DNA of 64,000 bases from Streptomyces humi. Lineage in GTDB: Bacteria; Actinomycetota; Actinomycetes; Streptomycetales; Streptomycetaceae. Of this stretch, positions 50,625-60,428 are shown piece after piece; within the stretch, counting starts at the first letter, position 1; the number at the start of each line of letters is the position of its first letter. The notes under the pieces were generated by a model. The model was given only the letters and a program-made list of their open reading frames with translations, was not told the origin of the DNA and did not search any database. Position numbers and translations under genes: made by a program. The stretch is taken from assembly GCF_001005085.2 (NCBI RefSeq), contig NZ_LBMU02000075.1, forward strand, positions 1-64,000, in the 5' to 3' direction.

Positions 50625-50649
50625 ATGCCCTGTCATGCCCCGGTGATAC
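50625..50649 (-). promoter_or_regulatory. Candidate SigB-type promoter of the Asp23 operon
   Basis: On the minus strand GTAT (50649-50646) and GGGCAT (50630-50625) are spaced by 15 bases. This fits the Streptomyces SigB pattern GNNT-N14/16-GGGTAY with one mismatch. It lies 49-73 bases upstream of the first Asp23 start. Confidence 0.45.
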
Positions 50650-50663
50650 GGCAGGCTGGAGCA

Positions 50664-51371
50664 ATGACGGCGGACCGATGGACTGACGTGGTGCGGCACC
50701 CTCTGGGCGTCGGCAGGCTGCTCCCGCTGGGCGGGGCGCACGACGGGGCGTGGCTCACGGAGGCCGCGACGGACGCGGTGCTGCGGCGTGCGGCGGCCGA
50801 GGTGACCGGGGTGCGGCTGGGCGTGGTCCGGATCGCCCTGGCGGATCCGGCGGATGTGGCGGAGCCCGTCGTACCGGCTCCGCCCGGTGCGCTGCCGCCG
50901 GGGCCGCTGCGGCTGACGGCGGACTTCGCGGCGACGGCCGCCGAGCCGCTGCCTGCGGCGGCGTCCCGGCTGCGCCGGGCGCTGGCCGGCGCCGTGGCAC
51001 GGCTCGGGCTGGAGGTGACCGACGTGGACCTGCGGGTGACCGACCTGCTGGCGGAGGAGGTGGCGGAGCCGGAAGCCGTGCGGGCGCCCAGGCCGCCGTC
51101 GGTCCGTGAGGGGGCGGATCCAGAGGGAGCCCGGGTGACGGCGGCGGCGCTGGGGGTGCCGGGGGTGGCGCGGGTGACGGGGGCGCTGAGCCGGGAGGTG
51201 CACTTCGACGCGGCGCTGCCGCGCCGGCACGTCCGGGTGGAGGTGGCGCTGACCGACGGCCCGCGGGCCGTGGAGGTGGCTCGACGGGTCCGTACGGCGG
51301 TCGGCGAGGCCCTGACCGACCAGCCGACGGTGGCCGTCCTGGTGACGGCCGTCACCTGCAACGCCCCGTAA
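50664..51371 (+). CDS. Divergent Asp23-like protein, unknown function
   Basis: A 235-residue soluble protein, divergent from the Asp23 operon across an 87-bp gap. It shows two similar halves, each with an alpha segment followed by strand pairs such as GVRLGVVRIALAD ... VTDVDLRVTDLL and GVARVTGALSREVHFD ... RHVRVEVALTDGPRAVEVARRVRTAVGEAL, which looks like two degenerate Asp23 folds. I recall Streptomyces relatives carrying an implausible baculovirus P10 label. A role in the same envelope system is inferred from position and pattern. Confidence 0.7.
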   Translation: MTADRWTDVVRHPLGVGRLLPLGGAHDGAWLTEAATDAVLRRAAAEVTGVRLGVVRIALADPADVAEPVVPAPPGALPPGPLRLTADFAATAAEPLPAAASRLRRALAGAVARLGLEVTDVDLRVTDLLAEEVAEPEAVRAPRPPSVREGADPEGARVTAAALGVPGVARVTGALSREVHFDAALPRRHVRVEVALTDGPRAVEVARRVRTAVGEALTDQPTVAVLVTAVTCNAP

Positions 51372-51375
51372 GGGA

Positions 51376-51414
51376 GCACGGGGAACTGCGCGACCAGCCC
51401 CCACCGGCCCGCGG
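51376..51414. repeat. Second copy of the dispersed intergenic element
   Basis: GGGGAACTGCGCGACC (51380-51395) followed by AGCCCCCACCGGCCCGC lies between convergent stops. The same 16-mer occurs on the minus strand at 25789-25774, also between convergent genes. From memory it is a very common Streptomyces intergenic sequence, probably terminator-linked. Confidence 0.65.
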
Positions 51415-51418
51415 TGGA

Positions 51419-52222
51419 CTACTCGCCCACCCCCGCGAGGTCCCGCAGCCGCCGGGCCTGCGCCTGCCGTTCCGCGGCCCGCTGCTCGTCGTAGGTACGG
51501 CCGGCGGCCCCCCGCAGCAGCGCCTTCGTCTCCACGACGGCGTCCCGGGGCGCGGCCAGCAGCGCGCCGGCCAGGTCCCGTACCGCCGCGTCGAGTTCGC
51601 CGACCGGTACGGCGACGCTCGCCAGCCCGGAAGCCACCGCCTCCTCGGCCTGGACGTATCGCCCGGTGGCACAGATCTCCAGCGCACGGGCGTAGCCGAC
51701 GAGGGAGACCAGGGGGTGGGTGCCGGTCAGGTCGGGCACCAGCCCCAGGCTGGTCTCGCGCATGGCGAACTGCACGTCGTCCGCGACGACGCGCAGGTCA
51801 CAGGCGAGGGCCAGCTGGAACCCGGCCCCGATGGCATGCCCCTGCACGGCGGCGATCGACACGATGTCGCTCTGCCGCCACCAGGTGAACGCCTCCTGGT
51901 ACTCCGCGATGCTCGCGTCGAGTTCGGCGTCGTCACGGCGCGCGAGTTCGATGAAGGTGGGCTCGCCGGGGATACCCTCCGGCGTGAACATCTGCCGGTC
52001 GAGGCCCGCGGAGAAGGACTGGCCCTCACCGCGCAGCACGACGACCCGCACCGACCCCGGCAGTGACCGCCCGGCTTCTGCCAACGCCCGCCACAGTGCG
52101 GGGCTCTGGGCATTGCGCTTGGCCGGGTTGGTCAGCGTCACCGTGGCGAGCGTGTCGTCGACGGTGAGCCGTACGCCGTCCTTGTCGAGTACAGGAGCGA
52201 GGTCCTGGTCGGGCGAAGCCAT
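51419..52222 (-). CDS. Enoyl-CoA hydratase/isomerase family protein
   Basis: A 267-residue crotonase-fold protein. The oxyanion-hole segments are SFSAGLDRQMF and IAAVQGHAIGAGFQLALACDLRVV, and MRETSLGLVPDLTGTHPLVSLVG carries the position where one catalytic Glu normally sits. It probably hydrates or isomerises an acyl-CoA; the second catalytic Glu is not obvious, so the exact reaction is open. GGAGG seven bases upstream supports the start at 52222. Confidence 0.9.
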   Translation of the reverse strand: MASPDQDLAPVLDKDGVRLTVDDTLATVTLTNPAKRNAQSPALWRALAEAGRSLPGSVRVVVLRGEGQSFSAGLDRQMFTPEGIPGEPTFIELARRDDAELDASIAEYQEAFTWWRQSDIVSIAAVQGHAIGAGFQLALACDLRVVADDVQFAMRETSLGLVPDLTGTHPLVSLVGYARALEICATGRYVQAEEAVASGLASVAVPVGELDAAVRDLAGALLAAPRDAVVETKALLRGAAGRTYDEQRAAERQAQARRLRDLAGVGE

Positions 52223-52288
52223 GGGGCGCCTCCGATGTGTGCGGTCATGACGCATTGCCGTACGGCATGCTAAGTGACTGCACAGTAA

Positions 52289-52320
52289 CCACCCGGCCGA
52301 TCAGTCGACCGACCGGGTGG
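52289..52320 (-). terminator. Hairpin terminator of gbn
   Basis: CCACCCGG / CCGGGTGG arms, with further partial pairing inside the 16-base gap, lie 31 bases beyond the gbn stop on the minus strand. Confidence 0.6.
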
Positions 52321-52350
52321 CCACCATCGAAGCCGATGGGCCGCCCGGGG

Positions 52351-52569
52351 TCAGGACGCGGCTTTCTTGCCCCGCGTCGCCCCGCCACGCCCACGCAGCG
52401 TGACACCCGACTCGCTGAGCATCCGGTGGACGAAGCCATACGAGCGGCCGGTTTCCTCGGCCAGTGCCCGAATGCTCGCACCGGAGTCGTACTTCTTCTT
52501 CAGGTCTGCCGCGAGCTTGTCGCGCGCGGCGCCGGTCACCCGGCTGCCCTTCTTCAGAGTCTCGGCCAC
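52351..52569 (-). CDS. gbn: GATC-binding nucleoid-associated protein Gbn
   Basis: A 72-residue basic protein with one helix-turn-helix: ASIRALAEETGRSYGFVHRMLSESGVTLRGRGG (about 31-63), an N-terminal helix VTGAARDKLAADLKKKYDSG and a Lys/Arg tail TRGKKAAS. It matches my memory of S. coelicolor Gbn (SCO1839), a small nucleoid-associated protein that binds GATC-centred sites genome-wide and affects development. The GTG at 52569 follows GAGGAGG by five bases. The region upstream holds a dense cluster of GATC sites, which suggests autoregulation. Confidence 0.9.
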   Translation of the reverse strand: MAETLKKGSRVTGAARDKLAADLKKKYDSGASIRALAEETGRSYGFVHRMLSESGVTLRGRGGATRGKKAAS

Positions 52570-52770
52570 CCGTGCCTCCTCATGGGAAGTGCGCTCTGGT
52601 CCCCTCATGATCACCCCTCCGGGGCGCGATGGCCACCCATTCGGCAAGGTCCGTGAGACATCGTTGTGACGACAGGAGCGCATCCCCACATGCGGAATCC
52701 AGCATTCCGATGAGCGCCGACCATGAGCCCGAACGGGTTCATTTGTGAAATCCCAGGTCAGACACGGAAA

Positions 52771-52805
52771 GCGGCCGATCCCTTGTCGACAAAGGGAACG
52801 GCCGC
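52771..52805 (-). terminator. Terminator of the ABC-F gene
   Basis: A 35-base hairpin: outer stem GCGGCC / GGCCGC, a 3x3 internal loop, inner stem CCCTT / AAGGG. On the minus strand it is followed by TTTCC. It lies 100 bases beyond the ABC-F stop. The remaining sequence of the 335-bp gap up to gbn consists of GATC repeats. Confidence 0.65.
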
Positions 52806-52904
52806 AAAATCGGTGTAGGACACACCTCGATACGAGGAGATCTCACACAGATGATGGATCACCGCTAAGCCGAATGATCCATAGCCAGTGGATCAGGCAT
52901 TCGA

Positions 52905-52906
<2 letters not shown>
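52777..52906. promoter_or_regulatory. GATC-site cluster upstream of gbn
   Basis: Six GATC tetramers occur in 130 bp (52777, 52839, 52857, 52876, 52891, 52903), with a seventh at 52609. Three are within TGGATCA or its complement (52855-52861, 52875-52881, 52889-52895). At this base composition roughly one per 400 bp would be expected by chance. Confidence 0.5.
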
Positions 52907-54503
<1,597 letters not shown>

Positions 54504-54595
54504 GGACAGACTCCAGGGCGTACGGATACTGACGGGTGGGCGGCTGAGGACGTTCCCGCCGTCTAATGCGCGAGGAGAATGGCCATGGGAGAAGT

Positions 54596-55957
54596 CTAAC
54601 GGGGCGACGCAAGCGCTTTTTCTGTGTACGGGTGTTCGGGGCGGCCCGCGGTGGGCGCCCCGTTCCCCAGGGGACTGCGGCTCGGGGCGATTCCTCCCAG
54701 GTCGTCGACGGCCACCAGCTGCGCGGTCCAGGCGCCGTCCGCGCAGGGCTGGGCGACCAGCAGGGCGCCTCCGTGACGAACGGCACGTTCCGGGCGGAAC
54801 CCGCAGCCCGGCCGGGCGGGCAGCACCCAGCGCAGGTCGCCGTCGGCGATGCGGTACGCGGCGACACGGGCCGGGGTGACCACCGCGAGCATGCCGCGGC
54901 CGAGCGGGCGCAGGACGCCGGTGCCGCCCTGGGCGGGCAGCCAGTCCGCCGCCGCGGGCAGGGCGCGGTGCCAGCGCACGGAGCGGCCGTCGGTGTCGGT
55001 GACCAGTCCGTCGTCCCAGACGGTGATCGCCTGCCCGCGCGTGGACAGCACGCCGAGCGGACGCCGTCCCACGCGCGCGTACCGCCACCGCGGGATCCGC
55101 CCCTCGTACGCCTCGACCGCGCCTCCTCGCGCGCGGGCGCTGTGCGCGGGCGGACCGGCGGTGAGGTGATCGCCGTAGGGAGCGGGGCGGATCTGGTGGG
55201 CGGTCCCGAGGAGGAGGGCGAGGAGCAGCCAGAGGGCGGGGAGCAGCCAGAGGGCGAGGGCACCGTCTTCCCGGACCTTCCGGAAGGAGCCCCGCCCTCC
55301 GGTGCCGCCGACCCCGGCACCGCCGCCCCCACCCGAGCCCGCTTCCGCCGAGGCCCCGGCACCACGTCCACCCCGACCCGCTGCCGCCCAAGCCACGGCA
55401 CCGCGCCCACCCGGACCCGCTTCTGCCCACCCTCCCGCACCGCGCCCACCCGGGCCCGCTTCCGCTCCGGTTCTGGCTCCTGCCTCCGCTCCGGCTCCGG
55501 TTCTGGCTCCTGCCTCCGCTCCGGCTCTGGCTCCGGCTCCGGCTCCGGCTTCGGCTTCGGCTCCCGCTCCGGTTCCCGCTCCCGCTCCGGTTCCCGTTCC
55601 CGCTTCCGCTTCCGTTCCGGTTCCGGGGGCGCGGGCGGCGGCGTCCGGTCGGGCCGCGGTTGTCGGGAGCCTCGGTCGGGGCTCGTGGGGGCCGGTGGGC
55701 GGTGGCGCGGGCCGGGTCGGTCTCGTTCCGCGGTGCGGTCCCGTCGCCGCGTCGGGCAGCGGAGACCCGCCGCGTGGCAGAACGGCCACCCTTCCCCCCT
55801 TCGGCACCCGGTCGGGCGCCCCGCTGCCATGGACCAGGCGCAGAGCGTAGTCAGGCCCGCCGGACGGGGGCGGGCGTGACGCGGGGGCGGCGCGGGACGT
55901 CGCCCGTTCGGGGGTTCGTCCGGTCACCGGCGCGAAGTGGCGGCGCGGATGGCGCAA
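54596..55957 (-). CDS. Membrane-anchored protein with low-complexity N-terminus (start uncertain)
   Basis: The supported part is the C-terminal 225 residues: one membrane helix (LWLLPALWLLLALLLGTAH) followed by an extracytoplasmic beta-rich domain with repeated strand pairs (VLSTRGQAITVWDDGLVTDTDG, MLAVVTPARVAAYRIADGDLRWVLP), which looks like part of a beta-propeller. Upstream in the same frame are four 13-residue Gly/Ala repeats and a long Ala/Gly/Glu tract. The true start is unclear: third-position GC in the repeat region favours another frame, so the N-terminus may lie near 55400 or a frameshift may be present. Unknown function. Confidence 0.5.
   Translation of the reverse strand: MRHPRRHFAPVTGRTPERATSRAAPASRPPPSGGPDYALRLVHGSGAPDRVPKGGRVAVLPRGGSPLPDAATGPHRGTRPTRPAPPPTGPHEPRPRLPTTAARPDAAARAPGTGTEAEAGTGTGAGAGTGAGAEAEAGAGAGARAGAEAGARTGAGAEAGARTGAEAGPGGRGAGGWAEAGPGGRGAVAWAAAGRGGRGAGASAEAGSGGGGGAGVGGTGGRGSFRKVREDGALALWLLPALWLLLALLLGTAHQIRPAPYGDHLTAGPPAHSARARGGAVEAYEGRIPRWRYARVGRRPLGVLSTRGQAITVWDDGLVTDTDGRSVRWHRALPAAADWLPAQGGTGVLRPLGRGMLAVVTPARVAAYRIADGDLRWVLPARPGCGFRPERAVRHGGALLVAQPCADGAWTAQLVAVDDLGGIAPSRSPLGNGAPTAGRPEHPYTEKALASPR
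55330..55631. repeat. Low-complexity tract: 39-bp, 30-bp and 6-bp repeats
   Basis: Four 39-bp units start near 55330, 55369, 55408 and 55447 (each with CACCCGNNCCCGCTTC-like cores). A 30-bp unit is then duplicated at 55471-55500 and 55501-55530 with one difference, and degenerate hexamers of the CTCCGG/TTCCCG type run to about 55631. The tract is prone to slippage and open in several frames. Confidence 0.75.
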
Positions 55958-56007
55958 GGTGGTCGCGGGGGCCGGCAGGAACGGCGCGAGCGGGAAGGCG
56001 GTGCCCC

Positions 56008-56898
56008 ATGCAGTTCGACGACGACGCGAACCTGGACACCTCCGAGGTGCAGGACGAGCGGGGCAGCCGGATCCCGGGCGGCAGGGCGACCGTCGGCGGC
56101 GGCCTCGTCGGTCTGGTCGCGCTGCTCCTCGCGCTGTTCCTGGGCATCGGTCCGGACCAGCTGGGCCTGTCCTCCGGGGACAGCTCGCCCGCGCCGGCGT
56201 CCTCCTCGCTCGCGCAGGTGCAGCGGAGCTGCCGGACCGGGCAGGACGCGAACACCAGGGAGGACTGCCGGGTCGTGGCGGTGGTCAACAGCGTGCAGGA
56301 CTTCTGGGCCCAGGAGTTCCGGCAGCGCCGGGGCACCTACACCGGCTCCCCCACGGTCTTCTTCACCGGGCGGGTCGGGACCGCGTGCGGGACGGCGACC
56401 TCGGCGGTCGGGCCGTTCTACTGCCCGGGCGACCGGAAGGTCTATCTGGACCTCGGGTTCTTCGACGAACTGCGGTCCAGGTTCGGGGCGACCGGCGGGC
56501 CGTTCGCCCAGGCGTACGTGGTGGCGCACGAGTACGGGCACCATGTGCAGGACCTGACGGGCACGTTGAGCAGGTCGCGGGACAACCTGACCGGTGTGGA
56601 CAGCGATTCGGTGCGGGTGGAGCTCCAGGCCGACTGCTATGCCGGGGTGTGGGCGCGGCACGCGACGACCACGAAGGACGAGTCGACCGGCCGGCCGCTG
56701 GTCACCAGTCTGACGGCCGCGGACATCCAGGACGGTCTGGACGCCGCGGCGGCCGTGGGCGACGACCGGATCCAGGAGCGGTTCCAGGGACGGGTGACGC
56801 CGGAGACCTGGACGCACGGGTCGGCGCAGCAGCGCAGGCAGTGGTTCTACCAGGGGTACCGGACCGGGGACATGGCCCGGTGCGACACCTTCCGCTGA
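56008..56898 (+). CDS. YpfJ-type neutral zinc metallopeptidase
   Basis: A 296-residue protein. A short acidic N-terminus (MQFDDDANLDTSEVQDERG) is followed by one membrane helix (about 31-48), a Ser/Pro linker, and a peptidase domain with zinc motif HEYGHH (174-179), the third ligand Glu in RVELQADCYAGVWA, and four cysteines. The family is known as neutral zinc metallopeptidase; the catalytic domain is likely outside the cell. GGGAAGG lies upstream of the ATG. Function in Streptomyces is unknown. Confidence 0.9.
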   Translation: MQFDDDANLDTSEVQDERGSRIPGGRATVGGGLVGLVALLLALFLGIGPDQLGLSSGDSSPAPASSSLAQVQRSCRTGQDANTREDCRVVAVVNSVQDFWAQEFRQRRGTYTGSPTVFFTGRVGTACGTATSAVGPFYCPGDRKVYLDLGFFDELRSRFGATGGPFAQAYVVAHEYGHHVQDLTGTLSRSRDNLTGVDSDSVRVELQADCYAGVWARHATTTKDESTGRPLVTSLTAADIQDGLDAAAAVGDDRIQERFQGRVTPETWTHGSAQQRRQWFYQGYRTGDMARCDTFR

Positions 56899-57013
56899 AC
56901 CGCCGGCCCGCGTCGACGGCAGGGGCCGGGGGTGTTGTCAGTGCCGGGTGCAAGACTGTGGAGCAGCCGGGACGACGGCTGTCGGGGGACCGACACACGA
57001 GGGAGTGATCGGG

Positions 57014-57427
57014 ATGGCGGGCACGACTGGCGGACGGCCGAGCATCTATCCGTCGCTGCTGTACACGGACGCGAAGGCGGCGATCAAGCAGCTGACGGAG
57101 GCCTTCGGGTTCACCGAACTGTCGGTGTACGAGGGCGAGAACGACATGGTGCTGCACGCCGAGCTGGTGCAGGGCAACGGCGCGGTCATGCTGGGCTCGA
57201 AGGGCCGCGGCGGCCGTTTCGACGCGGCGCTGGAGGGCGCGGGCCCGACCGGGGTGTACATCGTCGTGGACGACGTCGACGCACACCACCAGCGGGCCGT
57301 GGACCACGGCGCGGAGATCCTGATGCCTCCTACGGACCAGGACTACGGCTCGCGGGACTACATGGCCCGTGACGTCGAGGGCAACATCTGGAGCTTCGGC
57401 ACGTACGCCGTCGAGATACCGGTCTGA
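57014..57427 (+). CDS. VOC-family (glyoxalase/bleomycin-resistance-like) protein
   Basis: A 137-residue protein of paired beta-alpha-beta-beta-beta modules: YPSLLYTDAKAAIKQLTEAFGF at the start, VYIVVDDVDAHHQRAVDHGAEI in the middle, and YMARDVEGNIWSFGTY at the end. Metal-ligand positions (His in LHAEL, Glu in VEGNIW) are present. Substrate unknown. The start at 57014 was preferred; a GTG nine bases upstream is possible. Confidence 0.88.
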   Translation: MAGTTGGRPSIYPSLLYTDAKAAIKQLTEAFGFTELSVYEGENDMVLHAELVQGNGAVMLGSKGRGGRFDAALEGAGPTGVYIVVDDVDAHHQRAVDHGAEILMPPTDQDYGSRDYMARDVEGNIWSFGTYAVEIPV

Positions 57428-57429
57428 CC

Positions 57430-57467
57430 CGGCCCCGTCCTGACACGGGCGTGCCCGGCCGGGGCCG
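57430..57467. terminator. Bidirectional hairpin between convergent genes
   Basis: CGGCCCCG / CGGGGCCG arms with a 22-base loop lie between the VOC gene end and the convergent hypothetical gene end. Confidence 0.5.
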
Positions 57468-57476
57468 CCGCTGCGG

Positions 57477-58859
57477 TCAGCCGCCGGTGTGCACCTGGAA
57501 GGCGGCTCGGCGGACGGCCTTGGCCAGCGCCGGGTCGGGGTGGGCGGCGGCGAGCGCGACCAGTACCTGAACGGTGCGCGGGTGGCCGACGGCACGAACC
57601 TCGTCGAGCAGCGCGGGGACGGTCGGCTGGAGCGCCGACTCCAGGTGGCGGACGAGCAGCGGGGCCTCGCCGTGGTCGGCGACGGCGGCGGCGGTGTCCA
57701 CCCAGAGCCAGGTGGCCTCTTCACGGGTGAGGACCTCGTGTGCGTCCTCCGGGTCCACGCCGTCGTGCTCGGCCAGCCAGAGCAGGGCGTACGGCCTGAG
57801 GGTCGGCTCGTCCACGACGCCGCGGACGTCCGGCTCGGCGGGGGCGCCGACGACCCGGAGCGCCTCGAAGGCGAGACCGCGCAGCAGGGCGTCCTCGCCG
57901 CGGGCGGCGGCGACGAGTTCGGCGACGGCACCGCCGACGGGACGGGCGGCGAGCCAGGCCCGGTACTCGGCGCGGGCCGCGTTGGGGCGCAGCTGGGCAC
58001 AGCCGCGCAGCATCTCCTCGGCGGCGACCTCGATGTTCCCGGCGGGACTCTGCGCGGCCACGCAGATCTGCTCCAGCTTGACCCAGACCGCCCAGTTGCC
58101 CAGGGGGGTGAGGGTGGCCTGGCCCGCACCGTAGGTGAGCGCGCCCACGGAACCGAGGGCGGACAGGGACCAGTCGAGAAGGGGGGCGAGTTCGGCGTCC
58201 TCGGCGGGGGCCGGGTCCTCGGCCGGTGCGCGGTCCGCCGGGTCGGCGGCGGGCACGGCCGCGAGCGGGCCGGCGGACCCGGGGCCGGTCTCCGTGTCGT
58301 AGGTCACCTCGCAGCGCTCGGTGCGCAGTTCGGTGACCCGTTGCCGCAGCAGGTCGAGAAGCTGCTCGACCGGGACGGGACCGGCGGACAGCTGGAGGAA
58401 GGAGAGCACCTGGGGCATGGCCGAGACGACCTCGGCGACGGCGGCCGGCTCGACATCCGTGGGCTCGGGGTGGGCGAGCGACCAGGCGTCGAAGAGGGCG
58501 ACCCAGCCGCGCAGGACGGCGCTGTCGTCGCGGTCCCAGGCGCGCAGGCGCCAGCCGGGGCGCGCGCTGTCGCCGTGTACCTCGACCAGGCCGGCGAGCC
58601 GGGCGGTGTCCCAGTCGGCTCGGACCTGAGCGACGGTCAGGCCCAGATCCTCGGACGCGCGTTCGGCGGACGCGTCGGAGAGGGTGGCCTTGCCGTCGCC
58701 GGTCGCGCCGTCGCTGCCGGGTCCCAGGGCCGCGTCGGCCCAGTGGGCGACGCGGGCCGCTCCGGCCAGCCCCGAGCGCGCCATTCTGGCCAGCTCGGCG
58801 GGGGCCGGGGTGCCCTCGGGCGGGCGGGGTGCGGGGCGGCGCGCGGGCCGCTGGTTCAT
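57477..58859 (-). CDS. Conserved actinobacterial hypothetical protein (HEAT-like)
   Basis: A 460-residue soluble protein. It shows a winged-helix-like N-terminal part (LSDASAERASEDLGLTVAQVRADWDTARLAGLVEV) and a C-terminal half of helical pairs (ALLRGLAFEALRVVG, PALLDEVRAVGHPRTVQVLVALAAAHPDPALAKAVRRAAF) that resembles HEAT-type repeats. There is an acidic Ala/Pro linker at about 240-260. The start at 58859 marks MNQRPARRPAPRPP. I know it only as a conserved Streptomyces hypothetical protein. Confidence 0.8.
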   Translation of the reverse strand: MNQRPARRPAPRPPEGTPAPAELARMARSGLAGAARVAHWADAALGPGSDGATGDGKATLSDASAERASEDLGLTVAQVRADWDTARLAGLVEVHGDSARPGWRLRAWDRDDSAVLRGWVALFDAWSLAHPEPTDVEPAAVAEVVSAMPQVLSFLQLSAGPVPVEQLLDLLRQRVTELRTERCEVTYDTETGPGSAGPLAAVPAADPADRAPAEDPAPAEDAELAPLLDWSLSALGSVGALTYGAGQATLTPLGNWAVWVKLEQICVAAQSPAGNIEVAAEEMLRGCAQLRPNAARAEYRAWLAARPVGGAVAELVAAARGEDALLRGLAFEALRVVGAPAEPDVRGVVDEPTLRPYALLWLAEHDGVDPEDAHEVLTREEATWLWVDTAAAVADHGEAPLLVRHLESALQPTVPALLDEVRAVGHPRTVQVLVALAAAHPDPALAKAVRRAAFQVHTGG

Positions 58860-59114
58860 CGCTCGGGGGGCTGCGGCCAGGGGTCGCGTTCGGACGAGTC
58901 GAAGCCTTGAGTCGCGCGGGATACGGGACGTCACGGGTGCAGTCTTCCGGTTGACGGTCCGAAAACCCAAACGGAATGTCACGGCGGGCGACGGAGCTGG
59001 CCAACGCACGGGGCCCAAGGGGAGGCAAGGAGACATGTTCAGGCCAGTGGTACGGCGTTAAACGGAACCTCCGCGACCGACTGGAACCGGGGTCTCCGAC
59101 CTGTGGGGGTGCCG

Positions 59115-60242
59115 TCACATCAGCGGGGTGAGGAAGCGGCGCAGCCGCTCCTCGTACTGCTCCGGGTCCGGATTCCACATGGCGCCGTGCGGGGCGTCCG
59201 GCACGGTGTGCAGGGCGACCCGGTCGGGGCGCCGTTCGGCGAGCCGGCGGGAGTACCCCCATGGGGCGACCGTGTCGTCCGGGCCGTGCACGATCAGGGT
59301 GGGCACGCTGAGGTGTTCCGGGTCGAACGGGTCCGCGACGTGGTCCGCGCGCAGGTTGGCGCGGCCCTGGGCGGCTCGCACCGCGAGCGGGAGCAGCGCT
59401 TCGGGAGTGTGCCGGGCCTGGGCGAGGGCGCGCAGGGTGGCCTCCCAGTTGAGTACCGGGGAGTCGAGGACCAGACCGGAGATCCGCTCGCGCAGGGCCG
59501 AGTGGGCGGCGGCGCGCAGCGCCATGGCGGCACCGGTGGACCAGCCGTAGAGGACGACGCGGCGGGCGCCGTAGCGGACGGCGTAGCGGATCGCCGCGTC
59601 CAGGTCGCGCCACTCGCTCTCGCCGAGGTGGTTCAGGCCGTCCGGGGGGCGCGGGGCGCCGAGGTCTCCGCGGTAGGCGAGGGCGAGGACCGGCAGGCGG
59701 CGGCCGTGCAGGAACCGCATCACGTTCATCGGGTGCTCGCGGGTGGTGCCGAGGCCGTGCACCGCGATCACCCAGGTGTCCCGGTAGTTGGGCACGAACC
59801 AGGCGGGCAGCGGACCGAGTTCGCCGGGTACGTCGACGTCGGCGCACTCCAGCCCGAGGGCCGCCCCCGGGTCGCCGATGTGGACGTTGGCGGTGAGCCA
59901 GACCTTGTCGCCGGCCTCCAGGGTGCCGTGGGTCACCTGTTCCAGCCGCCGTACGACCGTGTCCGGGGTGTCCGCGGCGGACTCCAGCACGGCGCCGACG
60001 ACCGCGTGCGAGCCGTCGCCCGCCAGGCCGTAGGTGCCGGGGCGCAGCGAGGCGAGGTCCCGGGTGAGGGTGACGCGGCCGGCCGCGGTGCCGTGCACGG
60101 TGAGCCGGGGTTCGGTGGGCAGGGGCCGGCCGGGCGGCGCCTTGAGAGCGGCGTCACTGGCGAGCCGGCCCGCGGCCACGCCGGCCGCGCCGGCGGCGAG
60201 TACGGCACCGACGGCCGCGGCCGTGACTTTGACTGGGCGCAC
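59115..60242 (-). CDS. Alpha/beta hydrolase with N-terminal membrane anchor
   Basis: A 375-residue protein. An N-terminal hydrophobic helix (VTAAAVGAVLAAGAAGVAAG) acts as signal anchor. The hydrolase domain (about 150-370) has the oxyanion HGLG motif, nucleophile GWSTG, acid in IVHGPDDTVAPW and His in DAPHGAMWN. It is probably an esterase or peptidase facing the outside. The GTG start at 60242 was chosen in front of the anchor; a longer frame begins at 60317. Confidence 0.85.
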   Translation of the reverse strand: MRPVKVTAAAVGAVLAAGAAGVAAGRLASDAALKAPPGRPLPTEPRLTVHGTAAGRVTLTRDLASLRPGTYGLAGDGSHAVVGAVLESAADTPDTVVRRLEQVTHGTLEAGDKVWLTANVHIGDPGAALGLECADVDVPGELGPLPAWFVPNYRDTWVIAVHGLGTTREHPMNVMRFLHGRRLPVLALAYRGDLGAPRPPDGLNHLGESEWRDLDAAIRYAVRYGARRVVLYGWSTGAAMALRAAAHSALRERISGLVLDSPVLNWEATLRALAQARHTPEALLPLAVRAAQGRANLRADHVADPFDPEHLSVPTLIVHGPDDTVAPWGYSRRLAERRPDRVALHTVPDAPHGAMWNPDPEQYEERLRRFLTPLM

Positions 60243-60428
60243 CTGTCCAGTGTCGGGGCGGACCCCGCCGGCGGCCAGCGGAGCGGAGCGAGATCGAGCG
60301 AGCCTCCGGACCCACATGCCTTACGAACCCGCCTTCCTCACAGACCCGAATTCGTTCGGGACGCACCTTCGGGACACGCCTTCGGGACGCGCGTTCCCGT
60401 ACCACGCGTCTGCCCCCGCGGCCCGGAT

